A stretch of 64,000 nt of DNA from Sulfuriferula sp. (GCA_031291235.1 JARLJL010000012.1:1-64000), one strand, 5' to 3'; counted from the first letter of the stretch, positions 27,585 to 37,943 are shown. Notes: generated from the letters alone by a model not told the origin. Translations and numbers: made by a program.

Positions 27585-29207
27585 TCAGTCGGTGTGCGGT
27601 GGCCGTGCCTGCTCTACGCGATTGCGCCCCAGCCGTTTCGCTTGCAGCATGGCGGCGTCGGCCGCTTCGGTCAGCGTGGCGGCGGTACGGGCCAGCGGGA
27701 AAGATGCCACGCCTGCGCTGAAGCTGGTGCGCAATACGCCGCCGGGATGCGGGTGCGGCAATGCGCAAAAATCGCTGCGAATACGGTCGATGACGGCAGT
27801 AGCCTGCTCCGGGCTGATGCCCGGCAAGGCGACGATAAATTCTTCGCCGCCGTAGCGGCCTATCATGTCATGGGAGCGCAGGCGTCCCTTGAGCAGCCAG
27901 GCCAGTCTGCGGATGACCTGATCGCCTATAGGATGCCCGTAAGTATCGTTGATCGCCTTGAAATGGTCGATATCTATCATCGCTACGGTCAGCTGTCCGT
28001 GCGGCGGGGTCTGGCCGAGCAATGCCCGCAGCCGCTGTTTGGCGGTGGAGTGATTGAGCAGGCCGGTGAGGCCGTCGAGACGGCTGGCGCGCTGCGCTTC
28101 GCGGAAACGCTCGATCTTGGCTTTGATGATGGCTGCCAGCAGCACGGGGTTGAACGGTTTGATGATGAATTGGTCGCCGCCCAGCCGCAACGCTTCGACC
28201 TGCATGCCGACATCGGATTCGGCGGAGAGATAGACGATGGGCAGCGAGCTGTAGGCCGGCATTTGGCGTATCACGCGCGTGGCCTCGATGCCGTTGAAAC
28301 GCGGCATGTACATGTCCATCAGGACCAGGTCGGGATGATAGCTTTCCAGCATTTCCAGCAGATTGCCGGGGTCGTTGATGGCGCGGGTGTCCATGTCGTG
28401 CTGCGCCAGCGTACGCTCGATTAGGGCGACGGCGACGCGCGAGTCTTCGACTATCAGTACCCGGTATTTTTCCTGTTCGTTGATCTTGACCAGATCGAGG
28501 ATGCCGTTGAGGACATTGGCGGTTTGTCCTTCTGCCGGTACGGTCACATCGATGCCTGCACGCATGAGGCTGACGATGGGCTCGATGGCCGATTGCGCGC
28601 CCAGATACAGCAACTGGCTGGCCGGACAGCAGGCGCGGATATCGGCGATACGCGTCAATTCCTCGGGCTGGATGCGGTCGTCGGCGGGTATGAATAACAC
28701 GGCCAGCGCGGTACTGTCCGGCAGCGGTGTTTCATTCCAGCATAGCTCATGGATGTCGAATCCGAAGAAGCGCAGCTGCGAACTGATGGCATCGGCGACT
28801 GCGCGCTTTGCGGCTGCGGATACGATCCATACCGAACGCGGCTTGATCCAGTCGATCTCGTCTGCAATGGCTGACGGTTCCGGCGTGCGCTGATCGACAT
28901 TCTGGGTGCGCGAATGCGCGATCGAGCCCAGCAGCGTGTCGATTTGACGCTGCAGCGACAATACGTCCTGCTGTGCAATCGGGTGCGATGTCTGGTCGCC
29001 GAGTTTGGCCAGTACGGCGTTTTCCAGACCTTCGCAGAGACGTACCAGACCGGAGAGGCGCAGTACATTGAAATATTCTGCCAGGCTGTTTACGGCGACC
29101 GCGAATTCGATGAATTCGTTAAATTGACCTTGCGCGACATAGTTGTCCCAGTGCGTTTGCAACACATGGAGACGCTCTTCCAGCGAGTTGGGTGCTTGCC
29201 TGTTCAT
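27585..29207 (-). CDS. Response regulator diguanylate cyclase
   Basis: This 540-residue protein has an Hpt-like helical N-terminus (about 1-110) and a degenerate receiver-like region (about 125-245). A full receiver follows, with phospho-Asp in HPDLVLMDMYMPRFNG near 295 and switch Lys in IIKPF. A GGDEF domain carries GRYGGEEF near 465. The active GG(E/D)EF motif predicts c-di-GMP synthesis controlled by phosphorylation. The kinase partner is not nearby. The inactive extra receiver may serve as a docking or sensor module. Confidence 0.9.
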   Translation of the reverse strand: MNRQAPNSLEERLHVLQTHWDNYVAQGQFNEFIEFAVAVNSLAEYFNVLRLSGLVRLCEGLENAVLAKLGDQTSHPIAQQDVLSLQRQIDTLLGSIAHSRTQNVDQRTPEPSAIADEIDWIKPRSVWIVSAAAKRAVADAISSQLRFFGFDIHELCWNETPLPDSTALAVLFIPADDRIQPEELTRIADIRACCPASQLLYLGAQSAIEPIVSLMRAGIDVTVPAEGQTANVLNGILDLVKINEQEKYRVLIVEDSRVAVALIERTLAQHDMDTRAINDPGNLLEMLESYHPDLVLMDMYMPRFNGIEATRVIRQMPAYSSLPIVYLSAESDVGMQVEALRLGGDQFIIKPFNPVLLAAIIKAKIERFREAQRASRLDGLTGLLNHSTAKQRLRALLGQTPPHGQLTVAMIDIDHFKAINDTYGHPIGDQVIRRLAWLLKGRLRSHDMIGRYGGEEFIVALPGISPEQATAVIDRIRSDFCALPHPHPGGVLRTSFSAGVASFPLARTAATLTEAADAAMLQAKRLGRNRVEQARPPHTD

Positions 29208-29303
29208 GATTTATTATATTGCCAGTTGTACTGGAATCGACTATTTTTCCAATTATATCAGTATCCTGTGCCTGCGGAAAACAGGTACGGCAGGCATGGC
29301 CGT

Positions 29304-29329
29304 AAAAAAGGGCGCCGGTGCGCCCTTTT
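29304..29329 (-). terminator. Rho-independent terminator after htpG
   Basis: GGGCGC and GCGCCC form a stem around CGGT, flanked by A6 and T4, giving a U run on the minus strand. It lies 15 bases after the htpG stop. Confidence 0.88.
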
Positions 29330-29343
29330 CGTTTAATGCCGGC

Positions 29344-31245
29344 TTATAACGTCAGCCACAATGCATTCAGCCGTTGCACGAAGCTTGCCGGGTCTTCCAG
29401 CTGCCCGCCCTCGGCCAGCAGCGCCTGATCGAACAGGATGCGGCTCCAGTCGTTGAATTTGTCGCTGTCGGTCTGGGCTTTGAGGCGTTGCACCAGACCG
29501 TGTTTGGGGTTGATTTCCAGTATGGGTTTGGTGTCGGGCGCTTTCTGGCCGGCGGCTTTGAGCATGCGTTCCAGATTGGCGCTGATGTCGTTGTCGCCGA
29601 CCACCAGACAAGCCGGTGAGCTGGTCAGGCGGTGGGTGATGCGCACTTCCTTGACCTGTTCGCCCAGCGTAGCCTTGATTTTGTCGGTCAGCTCCTTGTA
29701 GTCATCGCTTTCCTGCGCCTGTTGCTGTTTTTCTTCCTCGTCGGCGAGGTTGCCCAGGTCGAGATCGCCTCTGGCGACGGACTGCAGTTTCTTGCCGTCG
29801 AATTCGGTCAGGTAGGACAGCATCCATTCATCGACGCGATCGGTGAGCAGCAGCACTTCCACGCCCTTGGCGCGGAAGATTTCCAGATGCGGGCTGTTCT
29901 TGGCAGCGGCAAAGCTGTCGGCAGTGACGTAGTAAATCTTGTCCTGGCCTTCCTTCATGCGGCTGACGTAGCCGGTCAGCGCAACGTCCTGCACGTCGGT
30001 GTCGTTGTGGGTAGAGGCAAAGCGCAGCAGCTTGGCGATACGCTCCTTGTTGGCAAAGTCTTCGCCTACGCCTTCCTTCATGACGCTGCCGAAATTCTGC
30101 CAGAAGGTCGTGTATTTCTCGGGCTGGTTCTCTGCCAGATCTTCCAGCATGCCCAGTATCTTTTTCACCGAACCGGCACGAATGGCGTCGATGTCCTTGC
30201 TCTCCTGCAGGATTTCGCGGGATACGTTGAGCGGCAGATCGTTGGCGTCGATGACGCCGCGCACGAAGCGCATGTACACTGGCATCAGCTGTTTGGCGTC
30301 GTCCATGATGAATACGCGGCGCACATACAGCTTGATGCCGTGGCGCTGTTCGCGATCCCACAGGTCGAACGGTGCGCGGGCGGGCACGTAGAGCAGCTGG
30401 GTGTATTCCTGTTTGCCTTCCACCCTGGCGTGTATGTGCGCCAGCGGCGCTTCGAAATCGTGGGCGACGTGCTTGTAGAATTCGTCGTACTGTTCCTGCG
30501 TGATCTCGCTCTTGGGGCGCGCCCATAGTGCCGAGGCCTGATTGACGACATCGTCTTCATCCTTGACGACCATGGTTTGCGCCTCGGCATCCCATTCTTC
30601 CTTTTGCATCACGATGGGCAGGGTGATGTGGTCGGAATATTTACGGATGATGGTTTGCAACTGGTAGCTGGCGAGCAGGTCGTCGTTGTCTGCGCGCAAG
30701 TGCAGGGTGATTTCGGTGCCGCGCGCGGGCTTTTCCACGGTTTCCAGCGTGTAATCGCCTTCGCCTGCCGATTCCCAGCGTACGCCGTGTTCGGCGCCGA
30801 GGCCGGCGCGGCGGGTCACCAGCGTGACCTTGTCGGCAACGAGGAAGGCTGAATAAAAGCCGACGCCGAATTGGCCGATCAGATTGGCATCCTTGGACTG
30901 GTCGCCGGACAGCGTTTCAAAAAACTGGCGAGTACCGGATTTGGCGATGGTGCCGATATGTTCGATGACTTCCTGGCGATTCATGCCGATGCCGTTATCG
31001 GTAATGGTGATGGTGCGGGCTTGTTTGTCGAAGGCGATGCGTATCTTCAGTTCGGCATCGTTTTCCCACAAGGCGCTGTCCGACAAGGCCTCGAAGCGCA
31101 GTTTGTCGGCCGCATCGGAAGCGTTGGAAATCAGTTCGCGCAGAAAAATTTCCTTGTTGCTGTACAGGGAATGGATCATCAACTGCAACAGTTGTTTGAC
31201 TTCGGTCTGAAAGCCTAGCGTTTCCTTGTGTGCTGCTACGGTCAT
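29344..31245 (-). CDS. htpG: Hsp90-family chaperone HtpG
   Basis: This cytosolic ATP-dependent chaperone has 633 residues from ATG 31245 ([20 protein letters not shown]). Signatures are [28 protein letters not shown] and [15 protein letters not shown] of the GHKL ATPase, followed by middle and dimerisation domains. An in-frame start 23 codons upstream lies within the leader and is unlikely; GGAG precedes the chosen ATG. A sigma32 promoter lies 45-70 bases upstream, so heat-shock control is expected. Confidence 0.97.
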   Translation of the reverse strand: MTVAAHKETLGFQTEVKQLLQLMIHSLYSNKEIFLRELISNASDAADKLRFEALSDSALWENDAELKIRIAFDKQARTITITDNGIGMNRQEVIEHIGTIAKSGTRQFFETLSGDQSKDANLIGQFGVGFYSAFLVADKVTLVTRRAGLGAEHGVRWESAGEGDYTLETVEKPARGTEITLHLRADNDDLLASYQLQTIIRKYSDHITLPIVMQKEEWDAEAQTMVVKDEDDVVNQASALWARPKSEITQEQYDEFYKHVAHDFEAPLAHIHARVEGKQEYTQLLYVPARAPFDLWDREQRHGIKLYVRRVFIMDDAKQLMPVYMRFVRGVIDANDLPLNVSREILQESKDIDAIRAGSVKKILGMLEDLAENQPEKYTTFWQNFGSVMKEGVGEDFANKERIAKLLRFASTHNDTDVQDVALTGYVSRMKEGQDKIYYVTADSFAAAKNSPHLEIFRAKGVEVLLLTDRVDEWMLSYLTEFDGKKLQSVARGDLDLGNLADEEEKQQQAQESDDYKELTDKIKATLGEQVKEVRITHRLTSSPACLVVGDNDISANLERMLKAAGQKAPDTKPILEINPKHGLVQRLKAQTDSDKFNDWSRILFDQALLAEGGQLEDPASFVQRLNALWLTL

Positions 31246-31289
31246 GGTGCTTGTACTCCGTGTGATGTTGAACAAAATTTGTAGCTTAA

Positions 31290-31315
31290 ATGGGGGTGTG
31301 CGGCGTAATTTCAAG
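31290..31315 (-). promoter_or_regulatory. Sigma32 (RpoH) heat-shock promoter of htpG
   Basis: On the minus strand CTTGAA (31315-31310), 14 bases, then CCCCAT (31295-31290) followed by TT match the RpoH consensus CTTGAA-N13/14-CCCCATNT. The position upstream of a known heat-shock gene supports it strongly. Confidence 0.88.
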
Positions 31316-31388
31316 AGCCGATGGCAGGGGTTTGAAATGGTCGTGAAAACATGCCACCATGAGCCCTCCCCGTTTACTGGAGCAAATG

Positions 31389-31766
31389 ATGAGTGTCGCT
31401 TACTGGTGTGTGCTGTTCGCTGCGTTGTTGCCTTACCCTATTGTGATGTTTGCCAAAGCCGGTCAGAAGTACGATAACCACGCGCCGCGCGAGCAGCTGG
31501 AACATGCGCAGGGCTCGCGCAAGCGCGCTTACTGGGCGCAGCTCAATGCGTTCGAGGCGTTTCCCGCGTTTGCCGCCGCGATCATCATTGCCCAGTTGCA
31601 GCACGTTGCGCAATCTACGGTAGATCATCTGGCGCTGGTTTTTGTGGCCATGCGCGTGCTGCATGCGCTGTTCTATGTGCTCGACAAGGCGCCGTTGCGC
31701 TCCATGGTGTGGGCGGTGGGCATCGGCTGCGTTATCACGCTGTTCGTGCTGGCAGGCACGCGTTAA
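31389..31766 (+). CDS. MAPEG-family membrane protein
   Basis: This 125-residue, four-helix membrane protein has the MAPEG layout (membrane-associated eicosanoid and glutathione metabolism family). It shows [22 protein letters not shown] in the loop, with [15 protein letters not shown] and [11 protein letters not shown] helices. Bacterial members are mostly uncharacterised. ATG 31389 is preferred because GGAG lies six bases upstream; the adjacent ATG at 31386 is the alternative. Its stop overlaps the convergent kinase gene by four bases. Confidence 0.88.
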   Translation: MSVAYWCVLFAALLPYPIVMFAKAGQKYDNHAPREQLEHAQGSRKRAYWAQLNAFEAFPAFAAAIIIAQLQHVAQSTVDHLALVFVAMRVLHALFYVLDKAPLRSMVWAVGIGCVITLFVLAGTR

Positions 31767-33088
31767 ACGGCGGTTGATGCCGTCTGTAATGTGACCAGCG
31801 TACGGCTGATCTCGGCAAACAGTGGGCGTCTGGCGATATCGGGATCGGCGCAGCGCTGTTGCAAGGCACTGAGCGCCGCATCGGGCGCATCGCAGCGCAT
31901 CAGCAATTCTTCCAGCAGGCAGGCGTAAGCGCGGACTTCGATGCGCTCCAACGCCTGCGCGCTATGCGTTTCCGTGACGAAAGAGGCGGCGCCGAAATCG
32001 CCCAGCAGGCAGTCGCCTGCATCGTTATGCAGAATATTATGGGCATACAGGTCGCCGTGCATGATGCCGCGCGCGTGCAGGTGCTGCGCTGCCGAGGCGA
32101 TGGCATGGGCGATGCGCATGACGGTGTCTGGATCGAATACGCTGTGTTCGGCATAGCTGTCGCGGGTGCATGAATCCAGACTGGGCGGGCCTGCCAGATT
32201 ACGGAACACCGGCGCCACCAGCGCCAGTACCAGCCCGGTCGCGTCATCCGGGTGGGCGTCGATTTTGCCGTGTACGGCGATCAGGTTGGGATGAATGCCG
32301 GCACTGATGCAAGCGGCCATTTCGCTGTGCGGCAGGCCGTCGCTGGTCACTGCGCCTTTAAACAGTTTGACTGCGACGTTGTGTTGTTCCCCGTCCGTTT
32401 GCCATGCGGCTCGATGTATCACGCCGGATGCGCCTGCGCCCAATTGTTGCTGCAGGCTGAGATGGGCCCAGTCGATGTGGGGTATGGGGTTTTGCGTCAG
32501 CGCAGCAGATTCATCCTGCTCGCACAGCGGGTTGCCCGCATAGGCCAGCCAGGATAAGCGCGGCAAGGTAAACAGCCAGTCCGGTAGTGCGGTAAAGCGG
32601 TTGGCTGAAATGCGCAGCAGCTCCAGCCGGGTGCAGGCTGCCAGCGTCTCCGGCAATGTTTGCAGCCGATTGCCTGCCAGCATCAGTTTTTGTAGCCGGG
32701 TGCATAGCCCCAGCTCGGCCGGGAGCTCGTCGATTTGATTATCGGTGAGTATCAGCCAGCGTAGAGCCGGCGTGAGCGCAGCAGCAGGTACGGTGCGTAT
32801 CCGGTTGGCCTTGAAGCCTATCATGTCGAGTTGCAGACATTGCCCGAGCACTGCGGGCAATGCGGTGAATTGGTTGTCCGAACAGAACAGGACGCGCAGT
32901 TTGTGCAGGCGACCGAAGTCGTCGGGCAGCGACGATAGCGCGTTGCCGGAAAGGTCGAGTATTTCCAGCGTGTCTGCGAGATCGAAAATTTCCGTTGGGA
33001 ATGCCTTCAGTCCGCATGACAAATTCAGGCGTCTGCTGCCGGTCAGTTTTCCGGCGCGCAGTTGCGCAAGCGTGTGCATGGGTTCCAT
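31763..33088 (-). CDS. Leucine-rich repeat protein with a protein-kinase domain
   Basis: This 441-residue cytosolic protein joins about seven leucine-rich repeats (20-195, units such as LEILDLSGNALSSLPDDFG) to a Hanks-type kinase fold (about 215-400). The kinase has a glycine loop GAGASG, a VAVK lysine, a catalytic loop HGDLYAHN with the essential Asp and Asn, and a DFG. HGD replaces the usual HRD, so it is a non-RD type kinase. The LRR domain probably binds the target. No phosphatase or substrate gene is adjacent. Confidence 0.88.
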   Translation of the reverse strand: MEPMHTLAQLRAGKLTGSRRLNLSCGLKAFPTEIFDLADTLEILDLSGNALSSLPDDFGRLHKLRVLFCSDNQFTALPAVLGQCLQLDMIGFKANRIRTVPAAALTPALRWLILTDNQIDELPAELGLCTRLQKLMLAGNRLQTLPETLAACTRLELLRISANRFTALPDWLFTLPRLSWLAYAGNPLCEQDESAALTQNPIPHIDWAHLSLQQQLGAGASGVIHRAAWQTDGEQHNVAVKLFKGAVTSDGLPHSEMAACISAGIHPNLIAVHGKIDAHPDDATGLVLALVAPVFRNLAGPPSLDSCTRDSYAEHSVFDPDTVMRIAHAIASAAQHLHARGIMHGDLYAHNILHNDAGDCLLGDFGAASFVTETHSAQALERIEVRAYACLLEELLMRCDAPDAALSALQQRCADPDIARRPLFAEISRTLVTLQTASTAV

Positions 33089-33148
33089 ATGCGATTATTG
33101 TCGTTGATAAATATATCGGCGATTTTACCTCGGCAGCGCCATGGCTGT

Positions 33149-33157
33149 TGGTATAAT
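33149..33157 (+). promoter_or_regulatory. Extended -10 promoter of the ABC-F gene
   Basis: TGGTATAAT is a perfect TATAAT with the TGN extension. The nearest -35-like hexamer (TTTACC, 33124) is 22 bases away, so the extended -10 probably carries recognition. The start would give a leader of about 90 bases. Confidence 0.55.
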
Positions 33158-33255
33158 GTCGGGATTTTCCACCTTGCCGGCTTCAGTAGCGTATTTCGTG
33201 CTGCGAGTCAGGTCTTTGCCCTGATAACCGGGCGCAGCATATTTCCCATACTTAA

Positions 33256-34920
33256 ATGATTACCTTAAAAAATATTACCTTGCGGCGCAGTGCCAAAGTG
33301 CTGCTCAACGATGCTTCGCTGACCATTAATCCCGGCGAAAAAGTCGGTCTGGTGGGGCGTAACGGTGCCGGAAAATCCACCTTGTTCGGCTTGCTGAACG
33401 GCACACTGCACGAAGATGCCGGCGATTTTTATTACCCCAAACAATGGCGCATGGCGCAGGTAGAGCAGAATATGCCGGAGACCGAGGACAGCGCGACCGA
33501 ATTTGTGATCGGCGGCGATACGCGGCTGACAGAATTGCGCGAGGCGTTGCGGCTGGCGGAAGACAGCGACGACGGCATGCAGATCGCGCAGGCTTACGCC
33601 GATCTGGCCGACGCCGGCGAGCATGACGCCAACGCCCGGGCGCAGGCGCTGGTGCTCGGCCTGGGCTTTCAGGTACACGAGCTGGACAGTCCGGTGAACA
33701 GTTTTTCCGGCGGCTGGCGCATGCGGCTGCAACTGGCGCGCGCGTTGATGTGCCCCTCGGATTTGCTGTTGCTGGACGAGCCGACCAACCACCTGGATCT
33801 GGATGCGCTGGTGTGGCTGGAAGCCTGGCTGAAAAAATATGCCGGCACCATGATCGTGATCAGCCATGACCGCGAGTTTCTCGACGCGGTTACCGCCACC
33901 ACGGTGCATATCGATTGCGCGCAACTGACGCGCTACGGCGGCAACTACAGTCTGTTTGAAACCCTGCGTTCCGAGCAGATGCTGCTGCAACAGGCGACGT
34001 TCGAGAAACAGCAGGACAAGATCGAGCATTTGCAGAAATTCATTAATCGTTTCAAGGCCTCGGCGAGCAAGGCCAAACAGGCGCAAAGCCGGGTCAAGGC
34101 GCTGGAACGCATGGAAAAAGTTGCGCCTATGCTGGCCAGTGCCGACTTTAGCTTCGAATTCAAGGAGCCTACGCATATCCCCAACCCCATGCTGTCGATA
34201 TCGGATGCCAGTTTCGGCTATGCGGGTAAGAACGAAGAAGGCGAAGATTTGCCGCCTAAGGTCATTTTGCGCAAGATCAGCAAGTCGGTGCAGGCCGGGC
34301 AGCGTATCGGCATACTGGGTGCGAACGGGCAGGGCAAGTCTACGCTGGTCAAAACCATTGCCCGCGACATGGCGGCGCTGGGTGGCACCATTACCGAAGG
34401 CAAGGGGCTGAATATCGGTTATTTTGCCCAGCAGGAGCTGGATGTGCTGCGCCCCGAAGATAATCCGCTGGAACACATGATACGGCTGGCGCGCGAGGCC
34501 AATACCCAGTCCCGCGAAAAGACCGGCGAGCAGGCGCTGCGCGGTTATCTGGGCGGCTTCAATTTCAGCGGCGATATGGTCAAACAGGCTGTCGGCACCA
34601 TGAGCGGCGGTGAAAAGGCCAGGCTGGTGCTGGCGATGATGGTATGGCAGCGCCCCAATCTGTTGCTGCTGGACGAGCCGACCAATCACCTCGATCTGGT
34701 TACGCGTGAGGCGCTGGCCGTCGCGCTCAATGAATTCGAGGGCACGCTAATGCTGGTCAGCCACGACCGCGCCTTGCTGCGTTCGGTGTGCGACGAATTC
34801 TGGCTGGTGGGGCGCGGCGGCGTGGAGCCTTTCGATGGCGACCTCGACGATTATCAGCGTTATTTGCTGAATGAGTCCAAGCGCCTGCGCGAAGAGGCCA
34901 AGGCCGCATTGGGCAACTAG
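33256..34920 (+). CDS. ABC-F family ATPase (YheS-like)
   Basis: This 554-residue cytosolic protein has two ABC ATPase domains and no membrane part. Walker A motifs are GRNGAGKST (near 35) and GANGQGKST (near 355). The signatures are FSGGWRMRLQLA and MSGGEKARLVLA, each followed by LLLDEPTNHLD. The P-site tRNA-interaction linker (about 245-295) is rich in Lys and Gln. ABC-F proteins act on the ribosome as translation factors. It lacks the C-terminal extension of E. coli YheS, so the subfamily is approximate. Confidence 0.92.
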   Translation: MITLKNITLRRSAKVLLNDASLTINPGEKVGLVGRNGAGKSTLFGLLNGTLHEDAGDFYYPKQWRMAQVEQNMPETEDSATEFVIGGDTRLTELREALRLAEDSDDGMQIAQAYADLADAGEHDANARAQALVLGLGFQVHELDSPVNSFSGGWRMRLQLARALMCPSDLLLLDEPTNHLDLDALVWLEAWLKKYAGTMIVISHDREFLDAVTATTVHIDCAQLTRYGGNYSLFETLRSEQMLLQQATFEKQQDKIEHLQKFINRFKASASKAKQAQSRVKALERMEKVAPMLASADFSFEFKEPTHIPNPMLSISDASFGYAGKNEEGEDLPPKVILRKISKSVQAGQRIGILGANGQGKSTLVKTIARDMAALGGTITEGKGLNIGYFAQQELDVLRPEDNPLEHMIRLAREANTQSREKTGEQALRGYLGGFNFSGDMVKQAVGTMSGGEKARLVLAMMVWQRPNLLLLDEPTNHLDLVTREALAVALNEFEGTLMLVSHDRALLRSVCDEFWLVGRGGVEPFDGDLDDYQRYLLNESKRLREEAKAALGN

Positions 34921-35044
34921 GTTGAAAATCCTGACTGTTTCGAAAGTATATGCATTTGCAGGCGGGGTGTATACTAACAAGATGTTGAGATCCTGAATCC
35001 TTGTCCCGTCGGGTAGGGTGATGAATGTTTTGAGGTAGTCATAA

Positions 35045-36241
35045 ATGCTAGAAAGCAATTTACCCTGTTTTTATATCAAAGGCCGGCGCTTGCTGCCCAT
35101 CGTTCAGGGCGGGATGGGCGTGGGCGTATCTGCGCACCGGCTGGCGGGATCGGTGGCGCGATTGGGCGCAGTCGGCACTATTGCCAGTATCGATCTGCAC
35201 CATCACCATCCCGATCTGGTAGCGCAGGCGAAACACAGCCGCGACAAGGCAACGCTGAACGAACTGAACATGATCGCGCTGGATCGCGAAATCAAGGCGG
35301 CGCTGGATATGGCGAACGGCGAAGGTTTGATCGCGGTCAATGTGATGAAGGCGGTGGCCGAACATCCCGCGCTGGTGCGCCAGGCTTGCGCCAGCGGTGC
35401 GCAGGCGGTAGTGATGGGTGCCGGATTGCCGCTGGACTTGCCCGAGATGACCGAGGGCTTTCCCGATGTGGCGCTGATTCCTATCCTGTCCGATGCGCGC
35501 GGTATCGGTATCGTGCTGAAAAAGTGGATGCGCAAGAACCGTTTGCCCGATGCCATCGTGATCGAGCATCCACGCTATGCGGGCGGCCATCTGGGCGCGC
35601 CCAAGCCGGAGGATATCAACGATCCGCGTTTCGATTTCCCGGGCATACTGGAAAGCGTGTTCGAGTTGTTCAAGGAGCTGGGGCTGGAGCGCGAACAGAT
35701 TCCGCTGATCCCGGCGGGCGGCATTAACACGCATGAAAAAATTCGCGCTTTGCTCGCGCTGGGCGCCAGCGCGGTGCAGCTGGGTACGCCGTTCGCGGTG
35801 ACCGAGGAGGGCGATGCCCACCCCAATTTCAAGAAAGTGCTGGCGGAAGCCAAACCGGACGACATCGTGACATTCATGAGCGTTGCCGGCTTGCCGGCGC
35901 GCGCAGTGCTGACGCCGTGGCTGGCAAATTATTTGCGTCGCGAAAGCAAACTGCAGGAAGGCGCTAAAAGCCATCCCGACCGCTGTGCGTCAGGATTGCA
36001 TTGCCTGACCCAGTGCGGTTTGCGCGATGGTGTCGCCAAGGCGGGTCAGTTCTGCATTGATTCGCAGCTGGCTGCTGCGCTGCGCGGCGATGTCGGCAAA
36101 GGGCTGTTTTTCAGAGGGGCGGAAAGCTTGCCGTTCGGTACGGCTATTCGGCCGGTAAAGGATCTGCTGGAGTATTTGCTTAACGGTAGCGTCCGCGCAA
36201 ATGCGCCGGCAGTTGCAACGGCTGTATCCGCAAGCATGTAA
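35045..36241 (+). CDS. Nitronate monooxygenase family flavoprotein
   Basis: This 398-residue, FMN-binding TIM-barrel protein of the 2-nitropropane dioxygenase family shows IVQGGMGVGVSAHRLAG at 19-35, AGGHLGAPKPED with the catalytic-type His near 182, PLIPAGGINTHEKIRALLAL near 220, and GASAVQLGTPFAVTEE. A cysteine-containing segment (CASGLHCLTQCG, near 317) is found in only part of the family. It probably detoxifies alkyl nitronates or acts as an NAD(P)H:flavin/quinone reductase. It converges on fabI. Confidence 0.87.
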   Translation: MLESNLPCFYIKGRRLLPIVQGGMGVGVSAHRLAGSVARLGAVGTIASIDLHHHHPDLVAQAKHSRDKATLNELNMIALDREIKAALDMANGEGLIAVNVMKAVAEHPALVRQACASGAQAVVMGAGLPLDLPEMTEGFPDVALIPILSDARGIGIVLKKWMRKNRLPDAIVIEHPRYAGGHLGAPKPEDINDPRFDFPGILESVFELFKELGLEREQIPLIPAGGINTHEKIRALLALGASAVQLGTPFAVTEEGDAHPNFKKVLAEAKPDDIVTFMSVAGLPARAVLTPWLANYLRRESKLQEGAKSHPDRCASGLHCLTQCGLRDGVAKAGQFCIDSQLAAALRGDVGKGLFFRGAESLPFGTAIRPVKDLLEYLLNGSVRANAPAVATAVSASM

Positions 36242-36243
36242 GA

Positions 36244-36284
36244 CTGCTGCGCGTGGGTTCTGTGCGAACCCGTGCGCAGCGCAG
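36244..36284. terminator. Long hairpin between convergent genes
   Basis: CTGCGC, GGGTTC and their complements GAACCC and GCGCAG form a long, slightly bulged stem around TGTGC. It separates the flavoprotein gene from fabI. There is no T run, so its strength as a terminator is uncertain. Confidence 0.5.
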
Positions 36285-36290
36285 TTGCAG

Positions 36291-37076
36291 TTAGCCTATA
36301 TCAACACCGGCAGTGGTATTGAAGCCGGCGTCCACATACGTGATTTCACCGGTAATGCCGCTGGACAGATTGCTTAGCAGGAAAGCGGCGGCATTGCCGA
36401 CTTCTTCTATGGTGACGTTGCGACGCAGCGGCGAATTCTTCTCGACATGGCTGAATATCTTGCCGAAATCCGCGATACCGCTGGCAGCAAGCGTTTTGAT
36501 CGGACCGGCCGAGATGGCGTTGACGCGTATGCCTTTAGGACCCAGGCTTTGCGCCATGTAATAGACGCTGGATTCCAGGCTGGCTTTGGCCAGACCCATG
36601 ACGTTGTAATGCGGCAGCGAGCGTACGGCGCCGAGATAGGACAAGGTGACCAGCGCGGCGGCACGGCCTTCCATCATCGGCAAGGCGGCTTTTGCCAGCG
36701 CAGTAAAGCTGTAGGCGCTGATGTCGTGTGCAATATGAAAATTCTCGCGCGTTACCGAATCGAGATAGTCTCCTGCCAGCGCCGCCTTGGGTACGAAAGC
36801 GACTGAATGCAGGATGCCGTCCAGGCCATCCCAGCGTTGACCGAGATCGGCAAATAATTGGGTGATTTCCTCGTCGCTTGCCACATCGCACTGAAATACC
36901 AGATCGCTGCCGAATTCCTTGGCGAACTCCGTTACTCTGTCCTTGACCTTCTCGCCCTGATAGGTAAAGGCGAGCTCGGCGCCTTCGCGCTTGCAGGCTT
37001 GGGCTACGCCATAGGCGATGGAACGGTTGCTGATAAGGCCGGTAATCAGAATGCGTTTGTCGTTAAGAAATCCCAT
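36291..37076 (-). CDS. fabI: Enoyl-[acyl-carrier-protein] reductase (NADH)
   Basis: FabI performs the last reduction of each fatty-acid elongation cycle. The SDR fold starts [20 protein letters not shown]. The catalytic Tyr and Lys of the FabI pattern YX6K lie in [12 protein letters not shown], and a Tyr precedes them in [11 protein letters not shown] 37076 gives the usual 261 residues and has AAAGGA upstream. A start at 37106 would add ten residues not seen in the family. Confidence 0.96.
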   Translation of the reverse strand: MGFLNDKRILITGLISNRSIAYGVAQACKREGAELAFTYQGEKVKDRVTEFAKEFGSDLVFQCDVASDEEITQLFADLGQRWDGLDGILHSVAFVPKAALAGDYLDSVTRENFHIAHDISAYSFTALAKAALPMMEGRAAALVTLSYLGAVRSLPHYNVMGLAKASLESSVYYMAQSLGPKGIRVNAISAGPIKTLAASGIADFGKIFSHVEKNSPLRRNVTIEEVGNAAAFLLSNLSSGITGEITYVDAGFNTTAGVDIG

Positions 37077-37330
37077 AATTTTTCCTTTAATGAAAAGCCA
37101 TAGCATTATACCTGCTGTACTGCAGATGCTGCATGCCTGTCTGGTTAATCTTGGCTAATATAAATGCATTTCGTCGATTTGTTGCGTGCACGCGGAGATT
37201 TGGAACGTTTGGATAAATCGTCGGGATATCGGCTGATGGGCCTGTATCCGAGGGGCAAGCGGTCATCTCTTGCGGCAGACGATATCTGTATGCCCGATAC
37301 GGCGGTCTTGCTGAGGCAGCATTACAAGAC

Positions 37331-37407
<77 letters not shown>

Positions 37408-37579
37408 TCTTGTTATGACTGACATTGCCGGTGATATCGGGGCAATGCAAAGTTTGTAAATTGTAGCAAAATTTTCGCGGTTTGAATCCTGTCGATAGCA
37501 ATTGTATATATCAACTATGAATTTTTTATCCATTTTCGGGCGTCTGCGCCCGGAAATGCGTGTTGTCGTAATAAATGTC

Positions 37580-37721
37580 TTGCTACATTGTCATAAACAG
37601 CGTACAAGGATGTCTGGCGTTTGATTCCGAATCACTGCAGTCCTGGTCTTACCATGTGCAATCTTCAGATTCAAATAGTTTTGCGGGGAGTTCCCGCTAT
37701 TTTTAGTAAGGAAGTGTTCAC
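37580..37721 (+). promoter_or_regulatory. Promoter and long 5' leader of the cold-shock gene
   Basis: TTGCTA (37580-37585), 17 bases, then TACAAG (37603-37608) is the best promoter match. It would give a leader of about 105 bases, as usual for csp genes, whose leaders act as RNA thermosensors. A hairpin GCGGG/CCCGC (37683-37697) stands before an AAGGAAG ribosome-binding site. The rest of the 37408-37579 gap shows nothing clear. Confidence 0.45.
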
Positions 37722-37925
37722 ATGGCAACAGGTACAGTTAAGTGGTTCAACGATGCAAAAGGTTTCGGCTTTGTAACCCCAGATGATGGCGGCGAAGATT
37801 TGTTTGCACATTTCTCGGCAATCAACATGAATGGTTTCAAGTCTTTGCAAGAAGGCCAAAAGGTCAGCTTTGATATCACTCAAGGCCCTAAAGGCAAGCA
37901 AGCTTCAAATATTCAAGCCGGTTAA
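37722..37925 (+). CDS. CspA-family cold-shock protein
   Basis: The 67-residue product is a single cold-shock domain. RNP1 is KGFGFVTP (13-20) and RNP2 is DLFAHFSAI (26-34), opening with [10 protein letters not shown]. It is a cytosolic RNA chaperone that melts secondary structure and aids translation and antitermination. It is monocistronic, with its own leader and a strong terminator. Whether it is cold-induced or constitutive cannot be told from the protein. Confidence 0.96.
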   Translation: MATGTVKWFNDAKGFGFVTPDDGGEDLFAHFSAINMNGFKSLQEGQKVSFDITQGPKGKQASNIQAG

Positions 37926-37943
37926 TTCCGTCTGAGATGTTAA

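Noticed and set aside
34955..34975. Promoter before the nitronate monooxygenase gene (TTGCAG and TATACT)
   Set aside because: The two hexamers are only eight bases apart, which cannot work for sigma70. The TGTATACT alone is too weak to claim.
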